From the NCBI RefSeq assembly GCF_003287975.1, contig NZ_QMKQ01000001.1, forward strand, positions 372,001 through 436,000: DNA of 64,000 nt, in the 5' to 3' direction. The position numbers and the translations under genes are program-made. How positions within the stretch are numbered: position 1 is the stretch's first letter; every line of letters starts with the position of its first letter. Shown piece after piece: positions 8,631 to 16,651 of the stretch. The DNA is from Arthrobacter sp. AQ5-05. Lineage in GTDB: Bacteria; Actinomycetota; Actinomycetes; Actinomycetales; Micrococcaceae. Below the pieces are notes generated by a model that was given only the letters and a program-made list of their open reading frames with translations, had not been told where the DNA came from and ran no database searches.

Positions 8631-9106
8631 GCCCCTGCCCCCAGTTCCGCCAGGGCCGCGCCTTCGAGGCGCCGCACGGTCCAGCCGTCCATGGAACCGG
8701 CGCCGAGCGAATCGTAGAAACCGATGGCCGGGGCGTTCCAGTCCAGCACGCTCCATTCCACGCGCCGGTAGCCGCGAGCCACGGCGATGCGTGCCAGTTC
8801 CGCCAGCAGCGCCTTGCCGTGCCCGGCGCCGCGAGCCGACTCGCGCACGTAGAGGTCCTCGAGATGTATCCCGTGGGTTCCCTCCCAGGTGGAATACGTC
8901 AGGAACCACAGGGCGAAGCCCAGCACTGTGCCGTCTTCCTCCACCACGTGCGCGTACACCTGCGGGTCGGGTCCGAAGAGGTGCGCTGCGAGATCCGATT
9001 CGGTGTTTTTCACGGCGTCGGGCTCGCGCTCGAAGAGCGCCAATTCGTGGATGAGTTCAAGGATGGCGGGGGCGTCGGCGGGCGCGGCGGGGCGAATCAA
9101 GGGCAT
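8627..9106 (-). CDS. GNAT family N-acetyltransferase
   Basis: A 159-residue GNAT protein. The acetyl-CoA site is seen in LYVRESARGAGHGKALL (R-x-x-G-x-G type) near the middle, with the later NAPAIGFYDSLGA segment typical of diamine/thialysine acetyltransferase-like members. EDGTVLGFALWF is the preceding beta strand. The natural acceptor is not known; polyamines or amino acid analogues are possible for this branch. The gene is apparently leaderless: TAGGCT ends 7 nt before the ATG at 9106 on the minus strand. It is the first gene of a two-gene unit with the proline iminopeptidase. Confidence 0.85.
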   Translation of the reverse strand: MPLIRPAAPADAPAILELIHELALFEREPDAVKNTESDLAAHLFGPDPQVYAHVVEEDGTVLGFALWFLTYSTWEGTHGIHLEDLYVRESARGAGHGKALLAELARIAVARGYRRVEWSVLDWNAPAIGFYDSLGAGSMDGWTVRRLEGAALAELGAGA

Positions 9107-9220
9107 GTGACCAAGCCTACCGGCGGGCCATGCGTGCCGTGAATCCAACGCGTGGGTGGCAGCACTTAAGGTTGGGGCGATCGAGAAGCAAGAACCAAAG
9201 CAAGGACGGCACCAAGCAAA

Positions 9221-10075
9221 ATGATGGGCGGCCACCACGCGGCCACCGGCGCAGCAGCCTGGATCGCGTTGACCACGAATTTCAAGCTCCCCACGGGGAG
9301 CCTCTCCGAGCACCTTACCTGGATGCCCGATGCGATCCCGCTGGGCTTCGGCCTGCTGGAGCAAACCCCGATCGCCGGCGTCGCGGGCGCCATGGTCTGC
9401 GCGGGGGCGGCGCTGCTGCCGGATGCAGACCACCGCAGGGCCACCATCGCGCACTCACTGCCGCCGGTGTCCAACGCGATCTGCGCCGGCATCGGCGAGG
9501 TCTCGGGCGGACACCGCAACGGCACGCACTCGCTGCTGGGCATCGCGGCGTTCACCGTCCTGGCCTGGGTGCTGGGGCTGTGGACCATGGAGAATTCCCG
9601 CTTCGGGATCATCTACCCGGGTGCCGGGCTGCTGGCGGTGCTGCTGGTGTCCTTTGCGCTGAAGGCACTGAAGTTCATTCCCGACACCATGGCGCGCCTG
9701 CCGTGGCTGATCTCGGTTCCGGCCGGCATCTTCGTGGCGGTGTTCTCGCCCGACGAGCAGAACTGGTTGGTGCTGGCGGTGGCCGTGGGCTGCGCGGTGC
9801 ACATTGCCGGGGACCTGCTCACGGTCGGCGGCTGCAACCTGATCTGGCCGATCAAAATCAAGTCCCCGCGCTTCATCCGCCGCGTCCCGCTGCTCAAGGA
9901 CGTGTGGAAGCCCGGCGGCCGGATCGCCATCCCCGTGCTGGGGCGGGCAGGCTCGGTGCGCGAGTGGCTGCTGTGCATCCCGGTGTCCATCTACGCATTG
10001 GCCGGGCTCGTGCTGCCGATCGTGCTGCTGGCCCGCAACCAGGTCCAGCCGCTGACCAAGCTCATGGGGTTCTAG
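9221..10075 (+). CDS. YdjM-like membrane-bound metal-dependent hydrolase
   Basis: A 284-residue membrane protein of the YdjM/DUF457 group. It begins MMGGHHAATGAA, then has LPDADH and, further on, GGHRNGTHS, the conserved His/Asp metal-ligand pattern of this family. Four or five hydrophobic helices follow, and a third His site lies in VHIAGDLLT. Biochemistry of the family is poorly known; E. coli YdjM is SOS-induced. Two ATG codons stand together at 9221/9224; an AAGGAC about 14 nt upstream is a weak ribosome-binding site. It is convergent with the helicase gene and shares a terminator with it. Confidence 0.82.
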   Translation: MMGGHHAATGAAAWIALTTNFKLPTGSLSEHLTWMPDAIPLGFGLLEQTPIAGVAGAMVCAGAALLPDADHRRATIAHSLPPVSNAICAGIGEVSGGHRNGTHSLLGIAAFTVLAWVLGLWTMENSRFGIIYPGAGLLAVLLVSFALKALKFIPDTMARLPWLISVPAGIFVAVFSPDEQNWLVLAVAVGCAVHIAGDLLTVGGCNLIWPIKIKSPRFIRRVPLLKDVWKPGGRIAIPVLGRAGSVREWLLCIPVSIYALAGLVLPIVLLARNQVQPLTKLMGF

Positions 10076-10105
10076 GCAACTCCGGGGTTTCCAGAAAAAA
10101 CGCAG

Positions 10106-10141
10106 GCGCCCGCCGGGAAGGAAGTCCTTTCCGGCGGGCGC
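10106..10141. terminator. Bidirectional terminator between the YdjM-like gene and the helicase
   Basis: GCGCCCGCCGGGAA (from 10106) pairs with TTTCCGGCGGGCGC (to 10141) around a short loop. A six-A run just to the left (10095-10100) provides the U tract for the minus-strand helicase transcript. Confidence 0.8.
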
Positions 10142-10158
10142 TTGTCGTTGGTGCCGTG

Positions 10159-12690
10159 CTAGTCCTTGCGGCCCACGCTGGTCACCGTGATGACCGGGTA
10201 CCCGGCCTCGTCGGAGTCCGCCAGGTTGACGGTGGCGTCGATGCCCCAGTCGTGGTGGTTGGCCGGGTCGGCGAAGACCTGCCGAACCGTCCAGGTGTCC
10301 TTCGAGGTGGTGATCAGCAACAGGTTGGGTCCGCGACCGCCGGGGCCGTCGTCGATGTCCTCGTGCTCCTCGAAGTACGCGTCCATGGCATCGGCCCACG
10401 CATCGGTGCCGAAGCCCGAGTGCCCGTCCAGTTCGCCCAGGGCGCCGTCCTGCTCGTCGGCAAAGAGCTTCACGCGGCGGAACATCTCGTTGCGGACCAT
10501 CACGCGGAAGGCCCGCTCGTTGGAGGTCAGGCGCTCGGGGGCCGGCGGGATGATTTCGGCGTCGGGCTCGTGCAACACCCCGTTGGCCAGCTCCTCCCAT
10601 TCGTCCAGCAGCGAGGAGTCGATCTGGCGGATCAGTTCCCCGAGCCACTCGATGAGGTCCTCGAGGTCCTCGCGCAGCGCGTCCTGCGGCACGGTCTGGC
10701 GCAGCGCCTTGAAGGCGTCGGTGAGGTAGCGCAGCAGCACGCCCTCGGAGCGGGCCAGCGAGTAGAACTGCACATACTCGCTGAAGCTCATGGCGCGTTC
10801 GTACATGTCGCGGACCACCGACTTGGGTGCCACTTCGAAGTCGCCGAGCCACGGGGCGCCGGCGCGGTACTGTTCGAAGGCATTGGTCAGGATCTCGGCC
10901 AGCGGCTGCGGGTAGGTGACCTCCTCGAGCGCGGCCATGCGGTCGTTGTACTCCATGCCCTCGGCCTTCATCGCGGCAATCGCCTCGCCGCGGGCCTTCT
11001 TCTCCTGGGCCGAGAGCACCTGGCGCGGCTTTTCCAGCGTGGCCTCGATGACGGAGACGACATCCAGCGCGTAGTTCGGGGACTCGGCGTCAAAGAGTTC
11101 GAGGGCCGCCAGCGCGAAGGGGGACAGCGGCTGGTTCAGCGCGAAGTTCTCCTGCAGGTGCACCGTCAGGGCCAGCATGTTCCCGTGCTTGTCGGGGCGC
11201 TCCAGGCGTTCGACGACGCCGGTGGCCAGCAGCTCGCGCAGGATGCCCAGCGCCTTGCGCTGCAGGGCACGCTGGCGCACCGGAGGCTCGTGGTTCTCGG
11301 TGAGCAGCCGGCGGGCGGCGGCGAAGGAGTCGCCCTCGCGCGCCAGCAGGTTCAGCAGGATCGAGTGCGTGACGGCGAAGGAGGAGTTCAGCGTCTCGGG
11401 GGTGGAATCGATGATCCGCTCGTAGGTCTTTTCTCCCCAGGTCACAAATCCCTGCGGGGGCTTCTTCTTGACGACCTGGCGGATCTTCTTGGAGTCGTCG
11501 CCGAACTTCGCGACGGCCTTCTCCATGGCCTTCTTGTTCTCGATGGAGTGCTCGGGCGCTTGGACCACGACGGTCCCGGCGGTGTCGAAGCCTGCGCGGC
11601 CCGCGCGTCCGGCGATCTGGTGGAATTCGCGGGAGTTCAGGATGCGGGTGCGCACTCCGTCGTACTTGGACAGCGCGGTGATCAACACCGTGCGGATGGG
11701 CACGTTGATGCCCACGCCCAGGGTGTCGGTGCCGCAGATGACCTTGAGCAGGCCGGCCTGGGCCAGCTGCTCCACCAGCCGGCGGTACTTGGGCAGCATG
11801 CCGGCGTGGTGCACGCCGATGCCGTGGCGCACCAGCCGGTTCAGCGTCTTGCCGAAGCCGGGGGCGAACCTGAATCCGGCGATCAGCTCGGAGATCCGGT
11901 CCTTTTCCTCGCGGGTGCACACGTTGATGCTCATCAGCCCGCTGGCCCGGTCGATGGCTTCGAGCTGGCTGAAGTGCACCACGTAGATCGGCACCTGCTT
12001 GGTGGAGAGCAGCTCCTCGATGGCTTCCTGCACCGGATCCTGCGAGTAGTAGTAGTGCAGGGGGATGGGTCGTTCGGCGTGCGCCACGGTGGAGGTGTCG
12101 CGTCCGGTGCGCAGCGTGAGCTCGTCCTCGAAGCGGCTGACATCGCCCAGGGTGGCGCTCATGATCAGGAATTGCGCCTGCGGGAGCTCGAGCAGCGGCA
12201 CCTGCCAGGCCCAACCGCGCTGCGGGTCGGCGTAGAAATGGAACTCGTCCATGACCACCGGCCCCAGATCCGCGTTCTTGCCTTCGCGCAGAGCGATGTT
12301 GGCCAGGATCTCCGCGGTGCAGCAGATGATCGGGGCATCCTGGTTCACCGAGGAGTCGCCGGTGACCATGCCGACGTTCTCGGCGCCGAAGATCTTGCAC
12401 AGGTCAAAGAACTTTTCCGAAACGAGCGCCTTGATGGGCGCGGTGTAGTAGCTGCGTTCCCCGCGGGCGAGCGCATAGAAGTGCGCAGCGACGGCCACCA
12501 GCGATTTGCCCGAGCCTGTGGGGGTGGCAAGGATGACGTTGTTGCCGGCCACGAATTCCATGACGGCCTCGTCCTGTGCCGGGTACAGCCCGATGCCGCG
12601 GTCCTCCACCCACTTGATGAACGCTTCGTAAACGGATTCGGCGGTGGCCCCACGCGGGGGAGTGTTCGGCAGCAACTCGGTAAGTTTCAT
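10159..12690 (-). CDS. SKI2-like DEAD/DEAH-box RNA helicase with C-terminal DUF3516
   Basis: An 843-residue superfamily 2 helicase. Motif I is ATPTGSGKS (about residue 56), motif II is MDEFHFY (the DExH-like box reads DEFH), and motif III is MSATLGD. Motif V is CGTDTLGVGINVPIRT and motif VI is QIAGRAGRAG. The C-terminal 400 residues, without helicase motifs, match the actinobacterial DUF3516 extension. The GTDTLGVGINVP and GRAGRAG motifs place it near Ski2/Mtr4/HelY, so RNA unwinding or turnover is likely. A TAGTCT box 10 nt before the ATG would give a very short leader. It is divergent from tam with 52 bp between them. Confidence 0.92.
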   Translation of the reverse strand: MKLTELLPNTPPRGATAESVYEAFIKWVEDRGIGLYPAQDEAVMEFVAGNNVILATPTGSGKSLVAVAAHFYALARGERSYYTAPIKALVSEKFFDLCKIFGAENVGMVTGDSSVNQDAPIICCTAEILANIALREGKNADLGPVVMDEFHFYADPQRGWAWQVPLLELPQAQFLIMSATLGDVSRFEDELTLRTGRDTSTVAHAERPIPLHYYYSQDPVQEAIEELLSTKQVPIYVVHFSQLEAIDRASGLMSINVCTREEKDRISELIAGFRFAPGFGKTLNRLVRHGIGVHHAGMLPKYRRLVEQLAQAGLLKVICGTDTLGVGINVPIRTVLITALSKYDGVRTRILNSREFHQIAGRAGRAGFDTAGTVVVQAPEHSIENKKAMEKAVAKFGDDSKKIRQVVKKKPPQGFVTWGEKTYERIIDSTPETLNSSFAVTHSILLNLLAREGDSFAAARRLLTENHEPPVRQRALQRKALGILRELLATGVVERLERPDKHGNMLALTVHLQENFALNQPLSPFALAALELFDAESPNYALDVVSVIEATLEKPRQVLSAQEKKARGEAIAAMKAEGMEYNDRMAALEEVTYPQPLAEILTNAFEQYRAGAPWLGDFEVAPKSVVRDMYERAMSFSEYVQFYSLARSEGVLLRYLTDAFKALRQTVPQDALREDLEDLIEWLGELIRQIDSSLLDEWEELANGVLHEPDAEIIPPAPERLTSNERAFRVMVRNEMFRRVKLFADEQDGALGELDGHSGFGTDAWADAMDAYFEEHEDIDDGPGGRGPNLLLITTSKDTWTVRQVFADPANHHDWGIDATVNLADSDEAGYPVITVTSVGRKD

Positions 12691-12730
12691 GATGTGTCCA
12701 AGACTATCGGTTTACGAGGGGCTTTCCGCT

Positions 12731-12736
12731 TACGCT
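12731..12736 (+). promoter_or_regulatory. -10 box of leaderless tam
   Basis: TACGCT ends exactly 6 nt before the ATG at 12743, which has no ribosome-binding site. Confidence 0.6.
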
Positions 12737-12742
12737 GTGGTT

Positions 12743-13531
12743 ATGAAATGGGACCCGAACAAGTACGTGCAGTTTGCCGACCATCGCTACCGTCCGTTTT
12801 ACGATCTGACGGCCCGTATCACCGCCGCGACGCCGCAGCTCGTGGTGGATCTGGGGTGCGGTCCGGGACCCCTGACCCATTCGCTGGCCGAGCGCTGGCC
12901 CGACGCCCGGGTGACCGGATTGGACTCCTCGGAAGAAATGATCGAGCAGGCGCGGGCCAAGCAGCATGCGGCCAACCTGTCCTTCGCCGTGGCGGATGCA
13001 AGCACCTGGACGCCGGCCCCCGAGACCGACGTGTTGGTCTCCAACGCGATGCTGCAATGGATCCCCGAACACCGGCAGCTCATCGCCCAGTGGCTGGGTG
13101 CGTTGGCCCCCGGGGCCTGGTTTGCGGCCCAGGTGCCGGGCAACTTCGGTTCCCCGTCTCACACCCTGATGCGGCAGCTGGCCAATTCGGAGCGCTGGGC
13201 CCCGCAGCTGGCCGGGGTCCTGCGGCATGACGACGCGGTGGGGGAACCCTCCGATTACCTGAATATCCTGCTGGAGGCCGGATTCGAATCCGATGTCTGG
13301 GAAACCACCTACGGGCAGATCCTCGGCGGGACGGACCCTGTCTTGGAATGGGTGCGCGGGACGGCCCTGCGCCCGGTGCTTGCCAGGCTTTCGAAAAGGG
13401 ATGCGGCCGAGTTCGAGGCAGAGTATGCCCGTTTGGTTGCCCAGGCGTACCCATCTTTTCGGAACCCCCGTGGGGGATCCTTGACCTTGTTCCCGTTCCG
13501 CCGCATCTTCATGGTGGGCCGCAAGCGGTAG
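12743..13531 (+). CDS. tam: Trans-aconitate 2-methyltransferase
   Basis: A 262-residue class I SAM-dependent methyltransferase. The start MKWDPNKYVQFADHRYRPF is diagnostic of Tam, which methylates trans-aconitate, a by-product that inhibits the TCA cycle. Motif I is VVDLGCGPGPLT, motif II is VTGLDSSEEM with the ribose-binding Asp, and the motif IV region is SNAMLQWIPE. The C-terminal RNPRGGSLTLFPFRRIFMV is also typical of the family. The full length matches the usual 255-265 residues. The ATG start is leaderless. Although homology is clear, the exact substrate (trans-aconitate or a related acid) is inferred from the family. Confidence 0.9.
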   Translation: MKWDPNKYVQFADHRYRPFYDLTARITAATPQLVVDLGCGPGPLTHSLAERWPDARVTGLDSSEEMIEQARAKQHAANLSFAVADASTWTPAPETDVLVSNAMLQWIPEHRQLIAQWLGALAPGAWFAAQVPGNFGSPSHTLMRQLANSERWAPQLAGVLRHDDAVGEPSDYLNILLEAGFESDVWETTYGQILGGTDPVLEWVRGTALRPVLARLSKRDAAEFEAEYARLVAQAYPSFRNPRGGSLTLFPFRRIFMVGRKR

Positions 13532-13591
13532 CCTTCCCCCAAAGATGAACCAAGTTCGCAGGTGAGACCCCGTTCTCATAGTCTGGGGAAC

Positions 13592-13900
13592 ATGAAGAAG
13601 ATTTTGCCGGTCCTTGCCGCTGCCATCCTGATGCTCGCCGCCTGCTCCGGGCCGTCAGCTGAAGACTTTCGCTTGAACGACCAGCAGGGGAACACCGCCT
13701 GCATCCACTTCGGCAGCGGATACACGGACACTGGAAACCTTGGTGCGACCAACATGAAGAAGGCAGCCGAGCACGGCTCCAAGGCTTCCACCGAACAGAT
13801 CCGTACCGCTGTCGATACCGATGCCACCGGAGCCCCCGCAATCGCGGACAAGGACGCGTTCAAGGAGGCCTGCGAATCCCAGGGCATCAAGTTCCACTAG
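13592..13900 (+). CDS. Small putative lipoprotein
   Basis: A 102-residue secreted protein. A short type II signal peptide MKKILPVLAAAILMLAAC ends in the lipobox LAAC, so Cys18 would be lipidated and the protein anchored on the outer face of the membrane. The mature part is polar and alanine/lysine rich with two further Cys (in NTACIHFG and EACESQG) that could form a disulfide. No recognised domain. TAGTCT lies 7 nt before the ATG, so the gene is probably leaderless. Function unknown. Confidence 0.75.
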   Translation: MKKILPVLAAAILMLAACSGPSAEDFRLNDQQGNTACIHFGSGYTDTGNLGATNMKKAAEHGSKASTEQIRTAVDTDATGAPAIADKDAFKEACESQGIKFH

Positions 13901-14018
13901 CCCCGCGAACAAGATGACTCGAAAGTATTTTCTTACCGTACTTTGACTAGTCGGTTTGTGATTTTTTGCGCTCGCCGGAGCCTTCACAAACCAGCGATCC
14001 AGGCGTAGAATAGTAAGT

Positions 14019-15455
14019 ATGTTCGAAGATTCCCAGGAATACAATTCGAACCCGAGGTCCCTCACCGTGGAGGAAGCCGGGGAAATCCTCCTTGGCCATC
14101 GCCACATCCCCTCGGATCTGCGCAGGCCCCCGAGGCAGCGCTCCGCAGCGGAAGGACCCGGCGACGGCTACGTCGATTTCATTAACGGCATGGCCGAGGC
14201 GGTGACCCACCTACCGCAGACCGTGGGGGAGCAAGTGCGAGCCGCCCGGATCTCGGCCATGGAGCGCGCAAAAGCCGCCCTCTGTGCGGCCCAGGCCAAG
14301 GAATCCTACGCCCTGGAGCAGGACATCACTGCCAGGCACCGGGAAGAAGGCCTCTACCAACAGAACCCGGCACGTGGCACTGGTGCTGAAGTCGCCCTCG
14401 CGCGCAAGGAAGCCCAAAATCTGGGATCTCGCTTCGTGAACTATTCGCGGGCCATGATCGAGCAAATGCCCTACACCTACAACGCGCTGGAGCGCGGTGA
14501 GCTCACCGAAGCACGCGCCATGCTCATGGTGAGCAAGACCAAGGACCTGCACATCGACGCTCGCCGGAAAATTGACCGGAACATGGCAGGGGAGCGGGGT
14601 GCCCTCGAAGGCGTGGGCACCAAGCAACTGGCCTCACGCATCGACAAGGAGGTCCTGGCCTATGACGGCCGGGTCGAAACGAACAAGCAGGCCGATGCCG
14701 TGGTCAAGCGCCGCGTGACACTGACCCCGACACCCGACGGGATGATGCGTCTGAGCGCACTGCTCACCGTGGCGCAGGGCGTTGCGGTGAAGCAGGCGCT
14801 GCGGGCCGCGGCTGCCAAGCGCCGTTCCAGCGAGGATCGACGCACCGACGACCAGACCATGGCCGACGCGCTCGTATCGGGAATCACCGGGCACGAGAAC
14901 GGGCTGCGGCCCTCGCTGCTGGTGCACCTGAACATGACCGATCGCACGCTGCTGGCGGGAGACAGCGAACCTGCGCACCTCTTTGGCTACGGAACCATCT
15001 CCGCAGCCCATGCCCGGTGGCTCATTGCCGGTGACCGGACTTCTTCGGAAGAAGAAAGCGGGGTCGATGTATGGATGCGCCGCGTGTATACGGCGCCAAC
15101 GACAGGTGAACTCTTGGCCATGGACTCCGAAGCCCGCAGCGTGCCGCCCAAACTCAGGGACCTCATCGAGATGCGCGACCAATTCTGCCGGACGCCATAT
15201 TGTGATGCCCCGATTCGCCACATCGACCACGTCTACCAGGTGCGCAGGGGCGGGAAAACCACCGAGATCAACCTGGATGGACGATGTGTCTGTTGCAACC
15301 AGGTAAAAGAGACCGAGGGCTGGGAAGAACACCTCATCCGGGGACAGCGGCATACCATCCTGATCACCACCCCCGGCGGACAGATGTATAGAGCTATGGC
15401 GCCGCCCTTGCCGGGGACCCCGGAATCACCGCCGGGGCCGCCGAAGGAACCCTGA
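14019..15455 (+). CDS. DUF222 / HNH endonuclease signature protein (13E12 type)
   Basis: A 478-residue protein with an N-terminal alpha-helical DUF222-like region and a C-terminal HNH nuclease motif: DQFCRTPYCDAPIRHIDHV with Cys pair and catalytic His, then INLDGRCVCCNQVKE with the second Cys pair. It resembles the multicopy 13E12 family of mycobacteria and the very common Arthrobacter DUF222-HNH genes. Their function is not established; repeated occurrence in genomes suggests a selfish or DNA-transaction role. The preceding 118 bp are clearly AT-richer than the rest of the window. TAGAAT lies 7 nt before the ATG. The stop codon abuts, with no spacing, the stop of the convergent MBL gene. Confidence 0.88.
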   Translation: MFEDSQEYNSNPRSLTVEEAGEILLGHRHIPSDLRRPPRQRSAAEGPGDGYVDFINGMAEAVTHLPQTVGEQVRAARISAMERAKAALCAAQAKESYALEQDITARHREEGLYQQNPARGTGAEVALARKEAQNLGSRFVNYSRAMIEQMPYTYNALERGELTEARAMLMVSKTKDLHIDARRKIDRNMAGERGALEGVGTKQLASRIDKEVLAYDGRVETNKQADAVVKRRVTLTPTPDGMMRLSALLTVAQGVAVKQALRAAAAKRRSSEDRRTDDQTMADALVSGITGHENGLRPSLLVHLNMTDRTLLAGDSEPAHLFGYGTISAAHARWLIAGDRTSSEEESGVDVWMRRVYTAPTTGELLAMDSEARSVPPKLRDLIEMRDQFCRTPYCDAPIRHIDHVYQVRRGGKTTEINLDGRCVCCNQVKETEGWEEHLIRGQRHTILITTPGGQMYRAMAPPLPGTPESPPGPPKEP

Positions 15456-16118
15456 CTACCAGCCTCTGAGGCGCCACTCGCCCAGGCTTGGCCGCTCCGC
15501 ACCCAGCGTCGTTGATGCCCCGTGCCCCGTGAGCACCAAGGCATCATCCGGATAGGCTCCAAAGAGCCGCGACTCCACGTCGTCAAGCAACGAGGCGAAT
15601 CGCTGAGGATCGCTCTCCGTGTTTCCCACTCCACCGGGGAACAAGGAATCCCCGCTGAAGATCACCGTGGTGCCACCGCTGTCCCGCAACACATAGGCAA
15701 TCGAACCCGGGGTGTGCCCACGCAGGTGCACGCACTCCAGGACCACCTGGCCAACCGATACCGTGTCGCCATGCTTCAGCGGAACATCAATGGCGACGTT
15801 GGCGCCGGCTGCAATGCCGTCCACGTCCTCGGCACCCGCATAGGTTTTCACTCCGGTCTTGCCGGCATATTCTGCCAACGCCCGGATGTGGTCCCAGTGC
15901 TGGTGGGTTGTGGCAATTCCCGCAAGCTGCGTGGGGACGTCGGCATCCGAATCGGCAGAGGCAACCAATCCCTCGATGGACGCCACATCGTCGGCCGCAT
16001 CGATCAGCAACTGGGAGCCGTCGCTCTTGGAAGTCACGAGGTAGATGTTGTTGGACATCTCGGAAACGCTCACGGAACGGATGGTCGCATCGGTGAGGTC
16101 AAGGAAGGTTTCACTCAT
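15456..16118 (-). CDS. MBL-fold metallo-hydrolase, glyoxalase II-like
   Basis: A 220-residue metallo-beta-lactamase-fold hydrolase. TTHQHWDH is the HxHxDH metal motif, LRGHTPGS carries the third His, IFSGDSLFPGGVG the bridging Asp, and LTGHGAST the last His. Spacing fits hydroxyacylglutathione-hydrolase-like thioesterases, but actinobacteria lack glutathione, so a mycothiol-linked or other thioester is more likely. The gene is leaderless (TAGGAT 6 nt before the ATG at 16118). It is divergent from the small GntR regulator, 87 bp apart. Confidence 0.85.
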   Translation of the reverse strand: MSETFLDLTDATIRSVSVSEMSNNIYLVTSKSDGSQLLIDAADDVASIEGLVASADSDADVPTQLAGIATTHQHWDHIRALAEYAGKTGVKTYAGAEDVDGIAAGANVAIDVPLKHGDTVSVGQVVLECVHLRGHTPGSIAYVLRDSGGTTVIFSGDSLFPGGVGNTESDPQRFASLLDDVESRLFGAYPDDALVLTGHGASTTLGAERPSLGEWRLRGW

Positions 16119-16124
16119 TGCAAC

Positions 16125-16130
16125 ATCCTA
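16125..16130 (-). promoter_or_regulatory. -10 box of leaderless MBL hydrolase gene
   Basis: On the minus strand TAGGAT ends 6 nt before the ATG at 16118; no Shine-Dalgarno sequence is present. Confidence 0.55.
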
Positions 16131-16205
16131 TGTGGAACGCCGAATCCGGCGCGATAGGCTGAAACGCAAGCACCGCCCCCCGGGTACCAACAAAGGACGG
16201 CACAC

Positions 16206-16589
16206 ATGGACAGCAATCCGCTGGCATTCATCGCTCTCGACAGCACCGACAAAACCGCTCCCTACCAGCAAGTCAGGCAGCAGATACTCGCCGCCATCTC
16301 CAAGGGACGCCTCAAGGCCGGAACCAAACTGCCCTCGGTCCGTGCGCTCGCCGAACAACTCGGCCTCGCGGTCAACACGGCGGCGAAGGTCTACAAGGAA
16401 CTGGAAGCCACCGGAGCAGTCGTGACCCGTGGCCGCCACGGCACCATCGTCCAGGCAGCGGAAGACGAAGGTGCGGTCGCCGTTGCAGACGCAGCCTCCG
16501 AGCTTGCGGCCGTTGCGACACGCTGGGGGATCTCCGAGAAAGCTGCCGTCGGCTACGTCCGGGCGGCGTTCACTTCGCAAGTTGGATAG
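16206..16589 (+). CDS. Short GntR family transcriptional regulator (YtrA subfamily type)
   Basis: A 127-residue DNA-binding protein that starts with a GntR winged-helix domain: APYQQVRQQILAAISKGRL, LPSVRALAEQLGLAVNT as helix-turn-helix, and RGRHGTIV as the wing. The remaining 50 residues are too few for a FadR or HutC effector domain, which fits the small YtrA subfamily that often controls ABC transporters. A -10 TAGGCT (16155-16160) gives a leader of about 40 nt, and AAAGGAC lies upstream of the ATG. Its target is not evident; the divergent neighbour is the MBL hydrolase. Confidence 0.86.
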   Translation: MDSNPLAFIALDSTDKTAPYQQVRQQILAAISKGRLKAGTKLPSVRALAEQLGLAVNTAAKVYKELEATGAVVTRGRHGTIVQAAEDEGAVAVADAASELAAVATRWGISEKAAVGYVRAAFTSQVG

Positions 16590-16639
16590 ACCTGCGTCTT
16601 GTTGCTCACAAGTTCGCTCCATTCGAACCAGTTTTCGAT

Positions 16640-16645
16640 TAGCAT
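16640..16645 (+). promoter_or_regulatory. -10 box of leaderless uvrA
   Basis: TAGCAT ends 6 nt before the GTG at 16652. No LexA-type operator was recognised around it. Confidence 0.55.
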
Positions 16646-16651
16646 GATCTG

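Noticed and set aside
9130-13230. A 1366-codon open frame on the plus strand
   Set aside because: It runs antisense through the helicase gene and across several real genes; the translation is low-complexity and without motifs, a product of high-GC third positions.
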